Assembly: GCF_009908295.1 (NCBI RefSeq)
Contig: NZ_JAAALO010000011.1
Location: 1-64,000, forward strand
DNA: 64,000 nt
From: Micromonospora rubida
GTDB lineage: Bacteria > Actinomycetota > Actinomycetes > Mycobacteriales > Micromonosporaceae
Direction of reading: 5' to 3'
This document shows positions 61,818 through 64,000 of this stretch, piece after piece; the stretch's first letter is position 1; each line of letters begins with the position of its first letter. A model generated the notes under the pieces. It was not told the origin of the DNA. It ran no database searches and was given only the letters and a program-made list of their open reading frames with translations. The translations under genes and the position numbers were made by a program.

Positions 61818-62531
61818 TCAGAAGTGCCGGAGCAGCTCCGGGAAGGCGGCTAGCCGGAGCACCCCGGCGTCCGTCGGGTCGAGGTCGTCGTGCTCCAGCA
61901 CCCAGGTGTTGTCGTTCGGGATGAACACCGCCCGCATCCCGGCCGCCCGCGCCGGCAGGATGTCGGACCTCGGCGAGTTGCCGATCATCCAGGCCCCGGC
62001 CGGGTCGAAGCCGTGCTCCCCGACCAGCCACCGGTAGGTCTCGGCATTCTTCTCCCGGACGATGTGCGCGGCGTGGAAGTGGTGCAGCAGCCCGGACGCG
62101 TCCAGCTTGCGCTGCTGCTCATCGCGGTCGCCCTTGGTGAGCAGCAGTAGCCGGTGCCGCCCGGCCAGCGCGTCGAGCGTCTCGGCGACCCCGGGCATCA
62201 GCTCGACCCGGTGCGCGACGAGCGCCTCGGCCAGCAGGTCGATCTCCCGGCGCTCGGCGTCGGTGGCGGGGCGCTCGCGCAGCCGCTCCAGGCACTCACC
62301 CAGGCTGCGCAGGAAGACCTTGCTGCCGTACCCGTGGGCGACGGCGTTGGCCCGCTCCACGTCGTCGAGCACCTTCCGGATCTCGACCCGGTCGAGCGTG
62401 GGGTGGTCCAGCCAGTCGAGGAAGTCGTCGATCACCCGCTCGAACAGCACGTTGTTCTCCCACAACGTGTCGTCGGCGTCGAAGACCATCACCTGCGCGT
62501 CCCGGCGCTGCCCCATCGCGTGTCCCATCGT
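61818..62531 (-). CDS. HAD-family hydrolase
   Basis: This 237-residue phosphatase of the haloacid dehalogenase superfamily has motif I VFDADDTLWEN (nucleophile Asp near residue 14), motif II LLLTKGD, motif III Lys near REKN and motif IV GNSPRSDILPARAAGM. The start at 62531 follows GAGGGACG; an upstream in-frame ATG adds 18 residues. The helical cap (about 25-105) suggests a small phosphorylated substrate. Confidence 0.9.
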   Translation of the reverse strand, partial: TMGHAMGQRRDAQVMVFDADDTLWENNVLFERVIDDFLDWLDHPTLDRVEIRKVLDDVERANAVAHGYGSKVFLRSLGECLERLRERPATDAERREIDLLAEALVAHRVELMPGVAETLDALAGRHRLLLLTKGDRDEQQRKLDASGLLHHFHAAHIVREKNAETYRWLVGEHGFDPAGAWMIGNSPRSDILPARAAGMRAVFIPNDNTWVLEHDDLDPTDAGVLRLAAFPELLRHF

Positions 62532-62651
62532 TCGTCCCTCCCACTCGGCCCGGGACACCGTAGTGCCGGCGCGGGAACGGGGCATGCGGATTTACGCCGG
62601 GCAGAACGGGTACCGCCAGGGGACGGGCCCGCGACGAGAGGAGCAGCCGCG

Positions 62652-62810
62652 ATGACGGCGACGACGAGCGTCATGCTCAAGGCGTACCCGGCCGAGATCA
62701 ACCTGGACCGCGACCGGCTGGCACTGACGATCGACGCCCTGACCTCGTGGGCCCAGGCGTGCACCGCCTGCGAGCAGGCGTGCCGGGGCCTGCTCGCCAC
62801 GATCGGCTGA
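62652..62810 (+). CDS. short Cys-containing protein, possible four-helix copper-binding fragment
   Basis: This 52-residue protein has a good ribosome site (GAGGAG). It includes LTIDALTSWAQACTACEQACRGLL, given here as the split pattern A-C-T-A-C-E-Q-A-C. This matches the first helix of the small ferritin-like four-helix bundle copper-binding proteins, which have spaced Cys. Full members are about twice as long, so this may be a natural short form or truncated by an early stop. Confidence 0.55.
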   Translation: MTATTSVMLKAYPAEINLDRDRLALTIDALTSWAQACTACEQACRGLLATIG

Positions 62811-62871
62811 CCGACGCCGCCTGCCACAGATCGGCTGGACCGGTCGGGGCAGACCGGCGGCCGCGGCTCAT

Positions 62872-63957
62872 TCAGCCGGGAAACCCGATCTCGATGTCAA
62901 GACCGCCGGTGGCCCGGGCCCGGGCGTCGATGGTCGCCCCGTGCGACTCGGCGATCGCGCGGACAATGGCCAGACCGAGCCCGTGCCCGTGTCCGTCGGG
63001 GTGCCTGATCCGGCGGTTGCCGACCTGCCGGAACGGCTGGAACAGCGCGTCGACCTCGCCGGGCGGCACCACCGGGCCGGAGTTGCTGACCCGGATGGCG
63101 CCCCCGGTCGCGGTGGTCTTCGTGCTGATCTCAACCCACCCGCCCGGCGCGTTGTGCCGCACGGCGTTGTCGACCAGGTTGACAACCAGGCGCTCGATCA
63201 GGTCGGGGTCGCCGGTCGCCGGTGCCCGACCGAGGGCGGTGTGCATCCGGATGCCCCGCCGGCCGGCGTCCTGATGGCGGGCGGCGACCACCTCGGCGGC
63301 GGTGTCGGCGACGTCGAGCTGGGTGTGCGGTTGGAGGCCCTGTTCGCCGTGCGCCAGGGTGAGCAGCGCCTCGATGAGCCGTTCCTGTTGGTCGTTGAGC
63401 GCGAGGACCTCGTGGCACGCCGACCGCAGCGTCTCGGCGGGAGCGTCCGGGTCGGCGAGTGCCACCTGGAGCACCGTCCGCTCGGCGGTGAGCGGGGTAC
63501 GCAGTTCGTGCGAGGCGTTGGCGACGAAGTGCCGCTGCGACTCGAACGCGGCCTGCAACCGCTGGAACAGGTCATCGAGCGTCTCGGCCAGGTCGGTGAA
63601 CTCGTCGTGCAGACCGGTCCGGCCGAGCCGGCGGTGCAGGTCGCTGGCGGAGATCTCCCGGGCGGTGGCGGTGATGGTGCGCAGCGGGCGCAGGAACCGG
63701 CCGGCGACGAACCAGCCGAGCAGCAGGGAGACCACCACCATGCCGGCGATGGCCCACGCCGAGGTGGTGAATTGCCGGTCCAGGTGACCGCCGTCGCCGG
63801 GGACGCCGACGGGATCCGCGACCGGCCCCACCGGGGAAGCCTGCTTGTTGCCCAGCAGCGGGATCGCGAGCAGCACGACGCCGGAGATCAGGAAGGGCAC
63901 GGCGTAGAGCAGCGTGAGCTGGACATGCAGGCTCCGCCGGGGAAGCCGGACGTGCAT
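62872..63957 (-). CDS. sensor histidine kinase, HAMP type
   Basis: This 361-residue kinase starts at ATG 63957, sharing one base with the regulator stop (TGATG). It has two membrane helices (about 13-34 and 68-88), HAMP (about 90-145) and the H-box HFVANASHELRTPLT with phosphorylated His near 154. An N-box LVVNLVDNAVRHN and G-box GHGLGLAIV follow. Its domain order and length resemble the kinase at 5326, but the sequences differ. It is the partner of the regulator cut by the right edge. Confidence 0.92.
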   Translation of the reverse strand: MHVRLPRRSLHVQLTLLYAVPFLISGVVLLAIPLLGNKQASPVGPVADPVGVPGDGGHLDRQFTTSAWAIAGMVVVSLLLGWFVAGRFLRPLRTITATAREISASDLHRRLGRTGLHDEFTDLAETLDDLFQRLQAAFESQRHFVANASHELRTPLTAERTVLQVALADPDAPAETLRSACHEVLALNDQQERLIEALLTLAHGEQGLQPHTQLDVADTAAEVVAARHQDAGRRGIRMHTALGRAPATGDPDLIERLVVNLVDNAVRHNAPGGWVEISTKTTATGGAIRVSNSGPVVPPGEVDALFQPFRQVGNRRIRHPDGHGHGLGLAIVRAIAESHGATIDARARATGGLDIEIGFPG

Positions 63958-64000
63958 CACGGTTCGCCGACCCGGTAGCCGCCCTCGCGAACGGTGTGGA
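63957..64000 (-). CDS. response regulator, C-terminal end only (cut by window)
   Basis: The last 13 codons, HTVREGGYRVGEP, match the end of the winged helix of OmpR/PhoB regulators (V-R-G-x-G-Y-R). The rest lies beyond the right edge. It is the upstream partner of the kinase gene, which overlaps its stop. Confidence 0.82.
   Translation of the reverse strand, partial: HTVREGGYRVGEP

Overview
The window is GC-rich actinobacterial DNA, most likely from Micromonospora or a close relative in the Micromonosporaceae. The evidence is the strong G/C third-position bias, many GTG starts, a mycothiol-type MDMPI enzyme, an F420-type LLM oxidoreductase, a conservon-like sensor/roadblock pair, and a CBM2-GH48 cellulase with CelR-type operators. 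The genus is inferred, not proven.

Positions 1-18.6 kb form a mosaic, accessory-looking segment. Its left end carries only the 3' half of a tRNA-Arg(ACG) gene (553-596) followed by that gene's terminator, which is what the far side of a tRNA-integrated element looks like. Next come two regulated export modules. The first is a four-gene MacB/adaptor-type ABC operon (822-4586, minus strand) divergent from an OmpR-type two-component system (4676-6501). The second is a NarL-type two-component system (10968-12826) divergent from an ATPase/FtsX-permease pair (12955-16103). The first two-component system is flanked by a 231-bp, nearly perfect inverted repeat that holds a whole promoter plus the starts of both divergent genes; its right copy gives a secreted TAP-like peptidase the promoter and leader of the lipoprotein gene. 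Gene debris lies between and after the modules: integrase N-terminus, CGNR zinc-finger tail, IS701-like transposase tail, LuxR tail and truncated type II thioesterase. The segment ends with a large serine recombinase beside an intact tRNA-Leu(GAG).

From 18.8 to 29.2 kb there is a coherent envelope module: a TPR/proline-rich membrane protein, a secreted repeat/fibronectin-III protein, a MoxR AAA+ ATPase, a DUF58 protein and a membrane transglutaminase-like protein whose catalytic Cys and His positions are Ser and Tyr. From 29 to 35 kb are two-component remnants, an SDR/LLM/MDMPI group, a PEBP-family protein and a PAP2 phosphatase. From 35 to 41 kb is a cellulose-use locus (GH48 cellulase and an exported GH1 beta-glucosidase) with three CelR-type operators. 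From 41 to 48 kb are a sensor kinase/roadblock pair, an FGGY kinase, and a fused anthranilate (or ADIC) synthase preceded by a 19-codon leader with tandem Trp codons.

The remainder (48-64 kb) is mixed chromosomal housekeeping: WrbA, GNAT, DUF3037/HipA-like kinase, winged-helix protein, XRE regulator with a tiny overlapping membrane protein, MerR-HEAT/HEAT pair, secreted amidase, VOC protein, SDR/TetR divergon with near-identical operators, a RusA-like protein, a HAD phosphatase and another OmpR-type two-component system running off the right edge. A dispersed non-coding hairpin element occurs twice (29.3 and 49.7 kb) with a conserved loop and a compensated stem.
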